From positions 186,001 to 250,000 of the forward strand of contig NZ_CADIKI010000010.1 in assembly GCF_902859935.1 (NCBI RefSeq): DNA of 64,000 nt, read 5' to 3'. Below are positions 37,032 through 47,318 of the stretch, one piece after another (positions within the stretch are counted from its first letter, which is position 1; each line of letters starts with the position of its first letter). This DNA comes from Paraburkholderia fynbosensis (GTDB taxonomy: Bacteria; Pseudomonadota; Gammaproteobacteria; Burkholderiales; Burkholderiaceae). Position numbers and translations under genes: made by a program. The notes under the pieces are model-generated. The model saw nothing but the letters and a program-made list of their open reading frames with translations. It was not told the origin of the DNA and ran no database searches.

Positions 37032-38177
37032 TCACCTCGTGAACAGCTCGTAAAGCGCGGCAACATGCGCATCGACGCTCGGGTCGTACACCAGACTCTC
37101 GAGCGGCCGCGCGATCCGCGCGCCGCCTGCGCGCACCCGCTCCACCGCCTGTCCGATCGCGCGCTCGAAACTCCCGCCAGACTGCCTCGAGAACGCGATC
37201 TTCGCCGCGCCGGTGACGGTCTCCGCCGAGCCGACGTTGTCCGCGATCACGAGCGGCGTGCCGCACATCACCGACTCGACGCCGACGAGACCGAACGGCT
37301 CGTACGCCGACGCGACGACCGTGAAGTCGGCGGCCGCGAACAGCCTCTCGATCTCCTTGCTGTAGCCGACGTAGCGAATCGTCTCACTGGTCTTAGGCAC
37401 CGGCCGGCCGGCGACGACAAGGCACACCGGCAGCGTGGTCCGCGCGAAAAACGCCTCCAGCAGCGGATAGCCTTTGCGCTCGTGACTGGTCGACGAGAAC
37501 ACGAAGATCACGCGGTCTTCGGGCAAGTCGAGCTGGCGGCGCACCGCCGCGCGGGCTTCGTCGGTGAGCGGCTGGAAGCGCGCGGTGTCGACCGGCGGAT
37601 AGATGACGTCGATACGCTGCGCCGCCACACCGTAAAAGCGCTGCAGCTCGCGGCTCATCAGTTGCGAATGCGCGATGATCGAACGCGCCTGCGTGTAGAC
37701 GCGCCGCTCCATGTCGATCTGCCACTCATCGCTGCGGCGCGCGCTGCGCCCGGCGGCTTCGAGCGAGCCCGGATGCGTGCCGCCGCACAACGCCACATCG
37801 GCCTGGGTGGAGTGATTGATCGAAAACACGCAGGCGGGGCGGTGCCGTTTGAGCCGCTGCTTCAGCCGCCAGTCGAACGCAAGATTGCGCAGCTTGCGCG
37901 GCGCCCAGCGCACGTTCAGCGGCTGCGCGTCGATCCATGCCGCTTCGGGCAGGCTTCGGTCGATTTCGCGGGCGAACAGCGTCGGACGCAAGCCCATCCG
38001 GTGCAGGCCGGCGATCACGTCGCGCGTATAGCGTTCGGCGCCGCCGCTGTTTTTCAGCGCCTGGGTGGTCAGCGCGATGTCGGTGAGGGGGCGGCGGGTC
38101 GGGTCGGACAAGGATCGGATCTCGGTGAAGGGCGCTCGCGGCGCACAGGCGGTGCCAGGCGGGTTGCACACGGGCAT
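37032..38177 (-). CDS. GT4 glycosyltransferase (WaaG-like, GT-B fold)
   Basis: Cytoplasmic glycosyltransferase of the GT4 family, about 381 residues. The N-terminal domain has IALTTQALKNSGGAERYTRD, the donor-independent glycine-rich loop of WaaG-like enzymes. The C-terminal domain has FVFSSTSHERKGYPLLEAFF and the EX7E motif in SAYEPFGLVGVESVMCGTPL. This form is common for core-oligosaccharide glucosyl- or heptosyltransferases. Start is uncertain: ATG 38177 is used, while the open frame goes to 38285 and the domain itself begins about 30 residues after the chosen start. It reads opposite to its neighbours. Confidence 0.85.
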   Translation of the reverse strand: MPVCNPPGTACAPRAPFTEIRSLSDPTRRPLTDIALTTQALKNSGGAERYTRDVIAGLHRMGLRPTLFAREIDRSLPEAAWIDAQPLNVRWAPRKLRNLAFDWRLKQRLKRHRPACVFSINHSTQADVALCGGTHPGSLEAAGRSARRSDEWQIDMERRVYTQARSIIAHSQLMSRELQRFYGVAAQRIDVIYPPVDTARFQPLTDEARAAVRRQLDLPEDRVIFVFSSTSHERKGYPLLEAFFARTTLPVCLVVAGRPVPKTSETIRYVGYSKEIERLFAAADFTVVASAYEPFGLVGVESVMCGTPLVIADNVGSAETVTGAAKIAFSRQSGGSFERAIGQAVERVRAGGARIARPLESLVYDPSVDAHVAALYELFTR

Positions 38178-38323
38178 GGACACGCGGCGCCGCGCAGGCC
38201 GGTTGGTCGTAAGCAGCGGCAATTGTAAAGGATGCCTGCCGCGGCGCTGCGGATCGAAGCCGCAATCCCGCAGCCGCGTCTGCACCGATTAAAATCTAGC
38301 CCAATCGCAACCGCTCCGACTCC

Positions 38324-39361
38324 ATGACCGATAGCCTGCCGCCTCACCCGTCCCCCGCCGCGCCCCACGCCACGCCGGGCACCGAACGCCCGCTGGTCAC
38401 GATGCTGCTGATCGCCTACAACCAGGCCGGACAGATCGGCGATGCCGTGCGCAGCGCGCTCGCGCAGACCTATCAGCCGCTCGAAATCATCATCTCCGAC
38501 GACGCCTCCAGCGACGCGACCTTTGCCGCGATCGAAGCGGCGCTCGCCGGCTACCACGGTCCGCATCGGGTGATCACGCGGCGCAACGCGGCCAACCAGG
38601 GCATCAGCGCGCACCTGTCGCAAATCGCGCAGCTGGCGCACGGAGAGCTGCTGTTCGTCGCCGCGGGCGACGACATGTCTGCGTCGACCCGCTGCGAGCG
38701 GGTGGTCGACTTCTGGCTCGCGCACGAGCGCCGCCCCGATCTGATCGCCACCGACCTCGCCGACATGGACGAGGCAGGCCACGTTCACGAGCGGCTGAGC
38801 CCTACCGAACTCGACGCCTATCGCAGTTTCGACGACTGGCTGGCGGGCCGGCCATGGCTGATCGGCGCGGCGCACACCTGGTCGCGGCGGCTGTTCGAGC
38901 GCTTCGGACCGATGCAGCCGGGCGCCGCGGCCGAAGATCAGATCATGGTGCTGCGCGCGATCCTGTCGGGCGGCGCCATGAGCCTGCGCGAGCCGCTGGT
39001 GCGCTACCGGCGCGGCGGGCTGTCGCGCAAACGCCGCTATGGTTCGGTGGATGAGCTGATCGCGCGGATGCGCCAGAGCAATCGCCACGGACTGGCGGAA
39101 CTGGCGCAGTTGCAGCGCGACGCCGGGGTTGCCGGGGTGGGCGAACGCATGCGCGCGGCGATGGCGCCCAAGCTCGCGCGTGAGCAGTTCATCCACGCGA
39201 TGTTCGAGGCAGGCAGTCTCGGCGAGCGGATCGGCTTGCTGATGCGCAGTGCCGGCGTGAAGCTCGGGCTGCGCATTCGGATGTTTCTGTACGCGAGCTG
39301 TCCGGCGGTGTATGCGCCGGGCATCTGGCTCAAGCGCGTGGTGCGCCAAGACCGTCGCTGA
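38324..39361 (+). CDS. GT2 glycosyltransferase of the lipopolysaccharide region
   Basis: 345 residues, GT-A fold. After a Pro/His-rich leader of about 22 residues comes LVTMLLIAYNQAGQIGDAVR, then IIISDDASSDATFAA, NQGISAHLSQIAQLAHGELL and the metal-site FVAAGDDMSAS (about residues 112-122). The C-terminal half (GPMQPGAAAEDQIMVLRAIL) carries the ED pair of the catalytic base. The tail is basic and may touch the membrane. The gene lies between the GT4 gene and msbA in the opposite orientation to both. Sugar specificity unknown. Confidence 0.87.
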   Translation: MTDSLPPHPSPAAPHATPGTERPLVTMLLIAYNQAGQIGDAVRSALAQTYQPLEIIISDDASSDATFAAIEAALAGYHGPHRVITRRNAANQGISAHLSQIAQLAHGELLFVAAGDDMSASTRCERVVDFWLAHERRPDLIATDLADMDEAGHVHERLSPTELDAYRSFDDWLAGRPWLIGAAHTWSRRLFERFGPMQPGAAAEDQIMVLRAILSGGAMSLREPLVRYRRGGLSRKRRYGSVDELIARMRQSNRHGLAELAQLQRDAGVAGVGERMRAAMAPKLAREQFIHAMFEAGSLGERIGLLMRSAGVKLGLRIRMFLYASCPAVYAPGIWLKRVVRQDRR

Positions 39362-39496
39362 AAACGCGCGTTGCGATTGTGGTGCGCCGCGCGACGGACG
39401 ATGCCGGCCGGAATGTGAAATGTGTTTCCCCGTTCAACGGGGCGATAAAGACGCGACGCTCAGCCAGCAGACCGGGCGTCGCTCGAACCGGTCCGA

Positions 39497-41299
39497 TCAG
39501 GCCGCGTTCTGCTGGAACTGGATGCGGTGCAGATGCGCATACAGCCCATCCTGCTTCAGCAACTCACGATGGCTGCCGCGCTCGACGATGCGCCCTGCTT
39601 CCATCACGAGAATCCGGTCGGCGCGCTCGATTGTCGACAGACGGTGCGCAATGACCAGCGTCGTGCGGCCCTTCATCAACGTTTCCAGCGCGGACTGCAC
39701 GTGGCGCTCGGATTCGGAATCGAGCGCGGAAGTGGCTTCGTCGAGAATCAGGATCGGCGCGTCCTTGTAGATCGCGCGCGCAATCGCCAGACGCTGCCGC
39801 TGGCCGCCCGAGAGCATCATGCCGTTGTCGCCGACCAGGGTCTCGATGCCGTTCGGCATCGCCTCGACGGTGTCCCACAGGTTGGCCGCGCGCAGTGCCG
39901 CCCTGACCTTCTGCGCATCGGCAGTCTGGCCGTACGCGACGTTGTTGGCGACCGTGTCGTTGAACAGCACCACGTCCTGGCTCACCATCGCGATCTGGCC
40001 GCGCAGCGCGTGCAGATCGTATTCGGGCAGCGGCACCCCGTCGACCAGAATCTGGCCGCCGGTCGGATCGAAAAAGCGCGGCAGCAGATTCACCAGCGTG
40101 GTCTTGCCGCTGCCCGACGGGCCCGCAAGCGCGACCATTTCGCCCGGCGCCACCTTGAACGACACGTGATCGAGCGTGTGGCGGTTATGCGTGGCGCTCG
40201 TGCCGTTGGTGCTGTAATTGAACGATACGTCGCGCAACTCGACCTCGCCGCGCGCACGCTCGAGCGGCTTGCCGCCGCCTTCCGGCTCGGAGGGCTCGTC
40301 GATCAGACCGAAGATCAGCTCGCAGGCCGTCATGCCGCGCTGCAGCGGCTGGTTCACGTCCATCAGATGCTTGAGCGGCGAAATGATCAGCAGCATCGAC
40401 GTGACGAACGCGACGAAGCCGCCCACCGTGGTCTGGTCCGACGACGACTGCACCACCGCGATCGTAATCACGACGGCGAGCGCGATCGACGCGAGGAACT
40501 GCGTCAACGGCTGTGCGAGACCACCGGACACCGTCATGCGCATCGCGTAGCCGCGCAGGCGCTTGCTCATCGCCGTGAAGCGGTCGATCTCGTACTGCTC
40601 GCCGTTATGCACCTTGACGACCTTGTAGCCGCCGACGGTCTCTTCGACGATGTACGACAGCTCGTTGGTCAGCAGCTGATGTTCGCGGTTTAGGCGCCGC
40701 AGACGACGATTGATCTTGCCGACCAGCCAGCCGATCCCCGGCAGCAGCACCGCGACGATCAGCGTCAGTCGCCAGTTCAGATAGAACAGATAGCCGAGCA
40801 GGAAGATCACCGTCAGCGAGTCGCGCACGAGCGTCACCATCACGCTCAGCAGCACGTTGAGAATCTGATTCACCTCGAACACGATCGCGTTGATCACCGT
40901 GCTCGCGGTTTCGCGCTGGAAAAACGCAACGCTCGTGTGGATCATCCGGTTGAACATCTTCAGACGCAGGTCGAGCAGGATCTTGTTCGACACGTACGCG
41001 AGCAGATAGCCGGACGCGTATTGCGACACGCCGCGAATGAGCGCGAGGCCGATCACCGCGGCCGGCACGAACCACTTGGCGTTGTCGCTCGCGTGCGCGC
41101 CGAAGCCTTTGTCCAGCAGCGGTTTGAGCAAGGCGGGGATGGCGGCGTCGGTGCCGGCGCTGACGGCCATCGCGACGATCGCGCCGACCACCACCCACAG
41201 CAGCGGCTTGATATACGGCCACAGGCGCCGGAAGACGACGGCCGGCGACGATGCCTCACCTGAACCGATGGGTTTGCTTAACGTTGGCTTCGCGCTCAA
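39497..41299 (-). CDS. msbA: Lipid A flippase MsbA
   Basis: Half-size ABC transporter that flips lipid A-core across the inner membrane; works as a homodimer. 600 residues: six-helix exporter domain at about 20-330 ([40 protein letters not shown]), then the ATPase with Walker A ([10 protein letters not shown], about 390), Q-loop ([11 protein letters not shown]), signature ([14 protein letters not shown]) and Walker B ([12 protein letters not shown]). Length and the neighbouring WaaL and glycosyltransferases support MsbA over a drug exporter. It is transcribed alone, convergent with the GT2 gene at its 3' side. Confidence 0.95.
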   Translation of the reverse strand: MSAKPTLSKPIGSGEASSPAVVFRRLWPYIKPLLWVVVGAIVAMAVSAGTDAAIPALLKPLLDKGFGAHASDNAKWFVPAAVIGLALIRGVSQYASGYLLAYVSNKILLDLRLKMFNRMIHTSVAFFQRETASTVINAIVFEVNQILNVLLSVMVTLVRDSLTVIFLLGYLFYLNWRLTLIVAVLLPGIGWLVGKINRRLRRLNREHQLLTNELSYIVEETVGGYKVVKVHNGEQYEIDRFTAMSKRLRGYAMRMTVSGGLAQPLTQFLASIALAVVITIAVVQSSSDQTTVGGFVAFVTSMLLIISPLKHLMDVNQPLQRGMTACELIFGLIDEPSEPEGGGKPLERARGEVELRDVSFNYSTNGTSATHNRHTLDHVSFKVAPGEMVALAGPSGSGKTTLVNLLPRFFDPTGGQILVDGVPLPEYDLHALRGQIAMVSQDVVLFNDTVANNVAYGQTADAQKVRAALRAANLWDTVEAMPNGIETLVGDNGMMLSGGQRQRLAIARAIYKDAPILILDEATSALDSESERHVQSALETLMKGRTTLVIAHRLSTIERADRILVMEAGRIVERGSHRELLKQDGLYAHLHRIQFQQNAA

Positions 41300-41614
41300 G
41301 GAATCCTCTGTGAATGCGGGACAGCAACCGCGCGGCGCACCGGACGGGCGCCGCGGGTTATCAAAAAGAGCATTGTAATCGGTTGGAGGTGGAGGCCGGG
41401 GGGAGTGGATGGCTTTGGGGTGTGGTGGCCATTGGACGTGACAACCGGCAAAGCGAGGCGCGCGACGGCCGACGCTCCACGAGCCGCGCCTGGGTGTGGG
41501 GCCGGATGAGCGAGGCTGTGTAGAGGCTGTGTATACTCGCGAGACTCGTTTGCACGACTAGCCTCCGTCATTCCGCGTTCCTCGCCACTCGAACTCAGCC
41601 CACGCAACTCAGGT
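41300..41614. other. Divergent intergenic region between msbA and the WaaE-like gene
   Basis: About 315 bases that should contain promoters in both directions. A near-duplicate GAGGCTGTGTA occurs twice at 41512-41533, leading into TATACT at 41532-41537, a possible -10 for the rightward gene. No gene is recognised. Confidence 0.4.
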
Positions 41615-42385
41615 ATGCAAGAAACCACCCTCGGCGTCGCCATCATCACCCGAAACGCGGCGCAGCGGCTGGCCGAATGCCTGGAAGCCGTGGCCTTTGC
41701 CGACCAGATCGTCGTGATCGACGGCGGCAGCACCGACGGCACCGCCGACATCGCTCGCGCGCACGGCGCCCGCGTGATCGAACAGACCGACTGGCCCGGC
41801 TTCGGTCCGCAAAAGAACCGCGCAGTCGACGCGCTCAGCACGAGCTGGATTCTGTCGATCGACGCCGATGAGATCGTCTCGCCGGAACTGGGCGTGGCGA
41901 TCCGCGCGGCGCTCATCGCACCCACCGCCGACGTCTACGCGGTGGACCGGCTGTCGAGTTTTTGCGGCCACTGGATACATCACAGCGGCTGGTATCCGGA
42001 CTGGATTCCGCGTCTGTTCAAACGCGGGGCCGCGCGTTTCTCCGACGACCTCGTGCACGAGCGACTCGTGTTCGACACGCCCGCGCAGCGTCTGACCGGC
42101 AAGCTGATGCACTACTCGTACGAGGACTTCGAAGGCGTGCTGCGCAAGCTCGACGCGTATTCGACGGCGGGCGCGCAGCAACGTCACGCGGCGGGGCAAC
42201 GCGGCAGCTTCGGCAAGGCGCTCGGGCGCGGCGCGTGGGCGTTCGTGCGCACCTATCTGCTGCGGCGCGGTTTTCTGGATGGCCGCGCCGGCTTCATGAT
42301 CGCGGTGTTCAACGCGGAAACGGTCTACTACCGGTTTTTGAAGCTGGCGCGTTTAGGCGAAGAGACGCGGCGCGGCAGGGGGTGA
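41615..42385 (+). CDS. WaaE/KdtX-like core glycosyltransferase (GT2)
   Basis: Probable beta-1,4-glucosyltransferase acting on the inner lipopolysaccharide core, 256 residues. The whole protein follows the WaaE/KdtX pattern: TLGVAIITRNAAQRLAECLE, VVIDGGSTDGTADIARAHGA, WPGFGPQKNRAVDALSTSWI, then LSIDADEIVSPEL with the metal-binding Asp, HHSGWYPDWIPRLFKRGAAR and VHERLVF. The C-terminal hydrophobic segment (FLDGRAGFMIAVFNAETVYY) is normal for the group. The gene runs toward dnaE. Confidence 0.9.
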   Translation: MQETTLGVAIITRNAAQRLAECLEAVAFADQIVVIDGGSTDGTADIARAHGARVIEQTDWPGFGPQKNRAVDALSTSWILSIDADEIVSPELGVAIRAALIAPTADVYAVDRLSSFCGHWIHHSGWYPDWIPRLFKRGAARFSDDLVHERLVFDTPAQRLTGKLMHYSYEDFEGVLRKLDAYSTAGAQQRHAAGQRGSFGKALGRGAWAFVRTYLLRRGFLDGRAGFMIAVFNAETVYYRFLKLARLGEETRRGRG

Positions 42386-42430
42386 AGGAAAGGCGGCGCG
42401 GGTTATGGCGCTCAACGCGGACCGGCGTTT

Positions 42431-42451
42431 GTCCGCGCGAACTGCGCGGAC
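42431..42451. other. Hairpin between convergent genes
   Basis: Perfect 8-bp stem GTCCGCGC/GCGCGGAC with a 5-base loop, just before the end of dnaE and after the WaaE-like gene. No U-tract on either side, so its role as a terminator is uncertain. Confidence 0.35.
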
Positions 42452-42461
42452 CCACCGGACC

Positions 42462-45400
42462 TCAATAAACGATCTCGATCGAGCTTCCCGCAAACTCGCC
42501 ACGCAACGCGGCGAGCAGTTCGTCAGTCGGCTTCACACGCCAGGCATCGCCCAGACGCATTTCACCTTGCGCATTTTCGCTGCGATAAACCACCTGCACA
42601 GCCAGGCCGTTCGGGATCTGCGCCGCCTGACGCTGACGGCCATTGTCGTTGCCATAACCGCCACCGTTGCGCCCGCCGCCGTTGCCGCGCGATGATGCTG
42701 CCGGCGCGGGAGCCGCCTGCGGCTCGTCCTTGCCGGCGCTATGCGCTTCGAGCACGCGGCGCAACGCCAGCGCATCCGCATTGCCGTTCATCTGCACCTT
42801 CACGGCTTCCGCGTAACGGCAGCGCGCTCGGCCCAGATCCATGACCATGTCGACGGTAAAGCGGATGCCGCCCGTGAACGCGTCGTTACGCGCCTGGCCT
42901 TGCACCACCAGCAGTTCGTCTTCCTTGAAGAGTTGCTTGTGCGCTTCGAAGGTCTCGTTGAAGACCGTCACTTCGCACTGGCCGGTGCCGTCGTCGAGCA
43001 GCGCGATCAGCATCTTGCCGCGCTGGGTCATCTGCGTGCGCAGCGACGCGATGACACCCGCGACCAGCTTGTCGCGCCCTTCCTTCAACTCGCCGATCTT
43101 CTGGCGCACGAAGCGGCGCACTTCGTCCTTGTACGCGTCGAACAGGTGGCCCGACAGGTAAAAGCCGAGCGCGGCCTTCTCTTCCTGGAGCTTCTTCTTT
43201 TCCGGCCATTCCGGCTCGTCGACCAGTTCGTGACCCTGCGACGGCGCGTCGCCCATGTCGAACAGACCCGCCTGCAACGCATTGGCGCTTGCCTGCTCGG
43301 CCGCTTCCATCGCGAGCGAGACCGATGCGATCAGTTGCGCGCGATTCGCATGCAAGGTATCGAACGCGCCCGCGCGAATCAACGCTTCAATGGTACGGCG
43401 ATTGACGATACGGCGATCGACCCGGTTGCAGAAATCGAAGATGTCGATGAACGGCCCTTCTTCGCGCGCGCGCAGGATCTCTTCGATCGCGTTCTGGCCG
43501 CTGCCCTTGATCGCGCCCAGCCCATAACGGATCGTTTTCGAGCGCTTACCGTCGGCTTGCGCGACCGGTTCGAAGCGATACGCGGACAGATTCACGTCCG
43601 GTGGCAACACGACCATCTTGTTCGTCAGACAGTCTTCGAACAGGATCTTGACCTTGTCGGTATCGTCCATGGCGAGCGACATATTCGCCGCCATGAATTC
43701 CGCCGGATGGTGCGCCTTCAGCCACGCGGTGTAGTACGCAAGCAGCGCATACGCGGCAGCATGCGACTTGTTGAAGCCGTAGCCCGCGAATTTCTCCATC
43801 AAGTCGAAGATTTCGTCGGCCTTCTCGGCGGTGAGTCCGTTCTTCGCAGCGCCCTGGCGGAACAGTTCGCGATGCTCGGCCATTTCCTCGGCCTTCTTCT
43901 TACCCATCGCGCGACGCAGCAAGTCGGCGCCGCCCAGCGAATAGCCGCCGATGATCTGCGCCATCTGCATCACCTGCTCCTGGTAGACCATGATGCCGTA
44001 GGTCTCTTTCAGAACAGATTCGACGCGCGGATCCGGATACTCGACCACTTCGCGGCCGTGCTTACGCGCGCAGAAGCTCGGGATCAGGTCCATCGGGCCG
44101 GGACGGTACAACGCGACCAGCGCGATGATGTCCTCGAAGCGGTCGGGCTGCGCGTCTTTCAGCATGCCCTGCATGCCGCGGCTTTCCAGCTGGAACACGG
44201 CGACCGTATTCGCTTTCTTGAGAATCGAGAACGAGGCCGGATCGTCGAGCGGCACCTGGCCGAGCGACCAGTCCTGCTTCGACGGATCGAGCCGGCGGAT
44301 ATAGCGCTCGGCCCAGTCGAGAATCGTCAGCGTGGTCAAGCCCAGAAAGTCGAACTTCACGAGGCCGACGGCTTCGACGTCGTCCTTGTCGTACTGGCTG
44401 ACGACGCCGCTTTCGTCGCCCTGTGTGTAGAGCGGACAGAAATCGGTCAGCTTGCCGGGGGCGATCAGCACGCCGCCCGCGTGCATGCCGACGTTACGCG
44501 TCAAGCCTTCGACGCGCTGCGCGAGTTCGATCAGCTGGTGCACTTCGTCTTCGTTGTCGAAGCGCTCCTGCAACAGCGGCTCTTCCTTCATCGCGTCGGC
44601 GATCGTGACGTGCTTGCCCGGCTTGAACGGAATCAGCTTGGCGATCCCGTCGGTGAACATGTAGCCGAGATCGAGCACCCGGCCGATGTCGCGCACCGCC
44701 GCTTTCGCGGCCATCGTGCCGAACGTCGCGATCTGCGACACGGCGTCCGCGCCGTATTTCTCCTTCACGTACTGGATCACACGATCGCGGCCGTGCTGGC
44801 AGAAGTCGATGTCGAAGTCGGGCATCGACACCCGCTCCGGATTCAGGAAACGCTCGAACAGCAGGTTGTAGCGCAGCGGGTCGAGATCGGTCACGCCGAG
44901 CGCGTAGGCGACCAGCGAACCCGCGCCCGAGCCCCGGCCCGGTCCGACCGGCACGCCGTTGTTCTTCGCCCAGTTGATGAAGTCCGCGACGATCAGGAAA
45001 TAGCCCGGAAAGCCCATCTTGATGATCGTGCCGCACTCGAATTCGAGGCGCTGGTAGTAGGTTTCGCGCTGCGCGGCACGCTCGGCCTCGTCCGGGTACA
45101 ACTGTTCGAGACGCTTTTCGAGGCCCTCTTTCGACAGCAGCACGAGATAGTCGTCGAGCGACATGCCATCGGGCGTCGGGAACAGCGGCAGCTTCGGCTT
45201 GCCGAGTTCGAGCGTGAGATTGCAACGCTTTGCGATCTCGACGGTGTTGGCGAGCGCCGACGGAATATCCGCGAACAGCGCGGCCATTTCCTCCTGCGTG
45301 CGGAAATACTGCTCGGCCGTGAAGCGCTTCGGGCGGCGCGGATTCGCGAGAATGTCCCCCTCGGAAATACATACGCGCGCTTCGTGCGCGGTGAAGTCGT

Positions 45401-46034
45401 CGGGCGTCATGAACTGCATCGGATGCGTGGCGACCACCGGCAATTTCAGCGATGCCGCGAGCGCAACCGCCTGTTGCACGTATTGCTCGCCGCCCGGCTG
45501 GCCGCAACGCTGCAGCTCGATGTAAAAGCCTCCCGGGAACACCTTCGCCCAATGCAGCGCGTTGCGCTTCGCCGCTTCCTCGTTGCCGGCCGCAAGCGCG
45601 AGGCCGACGTCGCCATGCTGTGCGCCCGACAACGCGAGCAGCCCAGCGCCCAGCCCGGATTCGAGCCAGCCGGCTTCGAGTTCCGCGCGGCCGCGATACT
45701 GGTTCGTGAGCGATGCCTTGCTGAGCAGTTCGCACAGATTCAGATAGCCGCGCCGGTCCTTGACCAGCAGCAGCAAACGGGAAGGCTTGTCGCGGTCGTC
45801 CGGATTGGTGATCCAGACGTCGCAGCCGGCAATGGGTTTGACCCCTTTGCCGCGGGCTTCCTTGTAGAAACGGACGAGGCCGAACGCGTTGCCGAGATCG
45901 GTCAGGGCGAGCGCGCCCTGACCGTCTTTGGCCGCGGCCTTGACGACGTCGTCAAGACGCACGATGCCATCGGCAATCGAGAATTCGGAGTGAACGCGGA
46001 GATGAACGAAGCGGGGATCTGGCATGGGCGACAT
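42462..46034 (-). CDS. dnaE: DNA polymerase III alpha subunit DnaE
   Basis: Replicative polymerase subunit, 1190 residues, near the usual 1160-1190. An N-terminal PHP domain starts FVHLRVHSEFSIADGIVRLD. The palm has the catalytic Asp pair in MPDFDIDFCQHGRDRVIQYV (about residues 400-410); further motifs are GPGRGSGAGSLVAYALGV and GYGFNKSHAAAYALLAYYTA. A helix-hairpin-helix and an OB domain follow (KLVAGVIASLRTQMTQRGKM). A Gly/Asn-rich linker (SSRGNGGGRNGGGYGNDNGR, about 1115-1135) precedes the C-terminal tau-binding region. ATG 46034 and ATG 46025 (MPDPRF) are both possible. Single leftward gene. Confidence 0.98.
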   Translation of the reverse strand: MSPMPDPRFVHLRVHSEFSIADGIVRLDDVVKAAAKDGQGALALTDLGNAFGLVRFYKEARGKGVKPIAGCDVWITNPDDRDKPSRLLLLVKDRRGYLNLCELLSKASLTNQYRGRAELEAGWLESGLGAGLLALSGAQHGDVGLALAAGNEEAAKRNALHWAKVFPGGFYIELQRCGQPGGEQYVQQAVALAASLKLPVVATHPMQFMTPDDFTAHEARVCISEGDILANPRRPKRFTAEQYFRTQEEMAALFADIPSALANTVEIAKRCNLTLELGKPKLPLFPTPDGMSLDDYLVLLSKEGLEKRLEQLYPDEAERAAQRETYYQRLEFECGTIIKMGFPGYFLIVADFINWAKNNGVPVGPGRGSGAGSLVAYALGVTDLDPLRYNLLFERFLNPERVSMPDFDIDFCQHGRDRVIQYVKEKYGADAVSQIATFGTMAAKAAVRDIGRVLDLGYMFTDGIAKLIPFKPGKHVTIADAMKEEPLLQERFDNEDEVHQLIELAQRVEGLTRNVGMHAGGVLIAPGKLTDFCPLYTQGDESGVVSQYDKDDVEAVGLVKFDFLGLTTLTILDWAERYIRRLDPSKQDWSLGQVPLDDPASFSILKKANTVAVFQLESRGMQGMLKDAQPDRFEDIIALVALYRPGPMDLIPSFCARKHGREVVEYPDPRVESVLKETYGIMVYQEQVMQMAQIIGGYSLGGADLLRRAMGKKKAEEMAEHRELFRQGAAKNGLTAEKADEIFDLMEKFAGYGFNKSHAAAYALLAYYTAWLKAHHPAEFMAANMSLAMDDTDKVKILFEDCLTNKMVVLPPDVNLSAYRFEPVAQADGKRSKTIRYGLGAIKGSGQNAIEEILRAREEGPFIDIFDFCNRVDRRIVNRRTIEALIRAGAFDTLHANRAQLIASVSLAMEAAEQASANALQAGLFDMGDAPSQGHELVDEPEWPEKKKLQEEKAALGFYLSGHLFDAYKDEVRRFVRQKIGELKEGRDKLVAGVIASLRTQMTQRGKMLIALLDDGTGQCEVTVFNETFEAHKQLFKEDELLVVQGQARNDAFTGGIRFTVDMVMDLGRARCRYAEAVKVQMNGNADALALRRVLEAHSAGKDEPQAAPAPAASSRGNGGGRNGGGYGNDNGRQRQAAQIPNGLAVQVVYRSENAQGEMRLGDAWRVKPTDELLAALRGEFAGSSIEIVY

Positions 46035-46423
46035 TGTAACTCCACCCTTCCGCCCTGTTCAGCGCAAAACCACGCGTTAGCCGTCCGGCTTAGGACGCGA
46101 ACGCGGCAGCGCCACGGCGCGGGCGTTTCAGCATGACGCGCCGCTTCAGCGGCAGGCTCGACGTGCGGCGAGCGCAGGAGACGGCACCACGCGGCACCTG
46201 GCGGCACCACAAATTGCCGGCCGATTTGAGCTGGCGCAATCGGCTGGCCATTCGGCAGAGTCCGGGGAAACGCCGGGTTGAGGGATAATAGCGCTTTCGC
46301 CCTTTTCGACGTGGCCGCGACACCCTGGCTTCGCCCGCCTGCCCCGGGCGACACGCGGCGGCTCATCGCCCCCGCGCTTCGCCACGCCGGCCACTTCATA
46401 CCGCTGCTTACCGCTGAACACAC
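46035..46423. other. Divergent promoter region between dnaE and trhO
   Basis: About 390 bases, GC-rich, between divergently transcribed genes. A GATAAT at about 46286-46291 might be a -10 toward trhO, without a clear -35. No gene is supported. Confidence 0.4.
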
Positions 46424-47287
46424 ATGAGTATCGTCAATCTCGCCGCGTATCAATTCGCGACCATCGAAGACACCGCCGCCTGGCGCCCGCTCGTCACTGA
46501 ACGCTGCAACGCGCTCGGCCTGCGCGGCACCGTTCTGCTCGCGCCGGAAGGCATCAACCTGTTCGTCGCCGGCGCGCGCGAACACACCGACGCCTTCATC
46601 GACTACATCCGTCACGACGCGCTGTTCGAGGGCAAGTTCGCGAATCTGCAATTCAAGGAAAGCCTGTCGGACAAGCAGCCGTTCACGCGCATGCTGGTCA
46701 AGCTCAAGCGCGAAATCATCACGATGAAGAAACCGGCGATCCGTCCGGAACTCGGCCGCGCGCCGTTCGTCGACGCCCCCACGCTGAAGGCCTGGCTGGA
46801 CCGCGGTCACGACGATGAGGGCCGCCCGGTCGTGATGCTCGACACGCGCAACGCATTCGAAGTGGACGTCGGCACGTTCGACGACGCGCTCGACTACCGC
46901 ATTACGAAATTCAGCGAGTTTCCCGAGGTGATCGAGAACAATCGTGCCGATCTCGAAGGCAAGACGGTGGTGTCGTTCTGCACCGGCGGGATTCGCTGCG
47001 AGAAGGCCGCGATCCACATGAAGGAAGTCGGCATCGAGAACGTGTACCAGCTCGAAGGCGGCATCCTGAAGTACTTCGAGGAAGTGGGCGGCGCGCATTA
47101 TCACGGCGACTGCTTCGTGTTCGACTACCGCACGGCGCTGAATCCGCAATTGCAGGCTACCGCGACCGCGCAATGCTTCGGCTGCCGCGCCGTGGTCACG
47201 CCCGAAGCGCAGCAATCGCCGCTGTACGTTGCAGGCAAGAGCTGCCCGGCGTGTCATCCGGACAGCAAGGCGGCACGCGCGGCGTGA
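46424..47287 (+). CDS. trhO: tRNA uridine(34) hydroxylase TrhO (rhodanese family)
   Basis: Makes 5-hydroxyuridine at tRNA position 34 with oxygen. 287 residues. An N-terminal ferredoxin-like domain ([20 protein letters not shown]) is followed by a rhodanese domain with the catalytic C186 in [32 protein letters not shown] is also diagnostic. The C-terminal tail has CFGCRAV and SCPACHP, a four-cysteine group seen in the longer TrhO forms that may bind a metal. gluQ starts 31 bases downstream, and both act on tRNA wobble positions. Confidence 0.96.
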   Translation: MSIVNLAAYQFATIEDTAAWRPLVTERCNALGLRGTVLLAPEGINLFVAGAREHTDAFIDYIRHDALFEGKFANLQFKESLSDKQPFTRMLVKLKREIITMKKPAIRPELGRAPFVDAPTLKAWLDRGHDDEGRPVVMLDTRNAFEVDVGTFDDALDYRITKFSEFPEVIENNRADLEGKTVVSFCTGGIRCEKAAIHMKEVGIENVYQLEGGILKYFEEVGGAHYHGDCFVFDYRTALNPQLQATATAQCFGCRAVVTPEAQQSPLYVAGKSCPACHPDSKAARAA

Positions 47288-47318
47288 TGGTGGCGGCGCA
47301 CGAGAACGCCACCCGGCC

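Noticed and set aside
36876-38228. 450-codon plus-strand frame opposite the GT4 gene
   Set aside because: Composition is that of a complementary shadow, and the GT4 motifs on the minus strand are clear.
42741-46136. Very long open frame opposite dnaE on the plus strand
   Set aside because: It is the antisense shadow of dnaE; its translation is Arg/His/Gln-rich without family motifs, while the minus strand encodes a complete polymerase.
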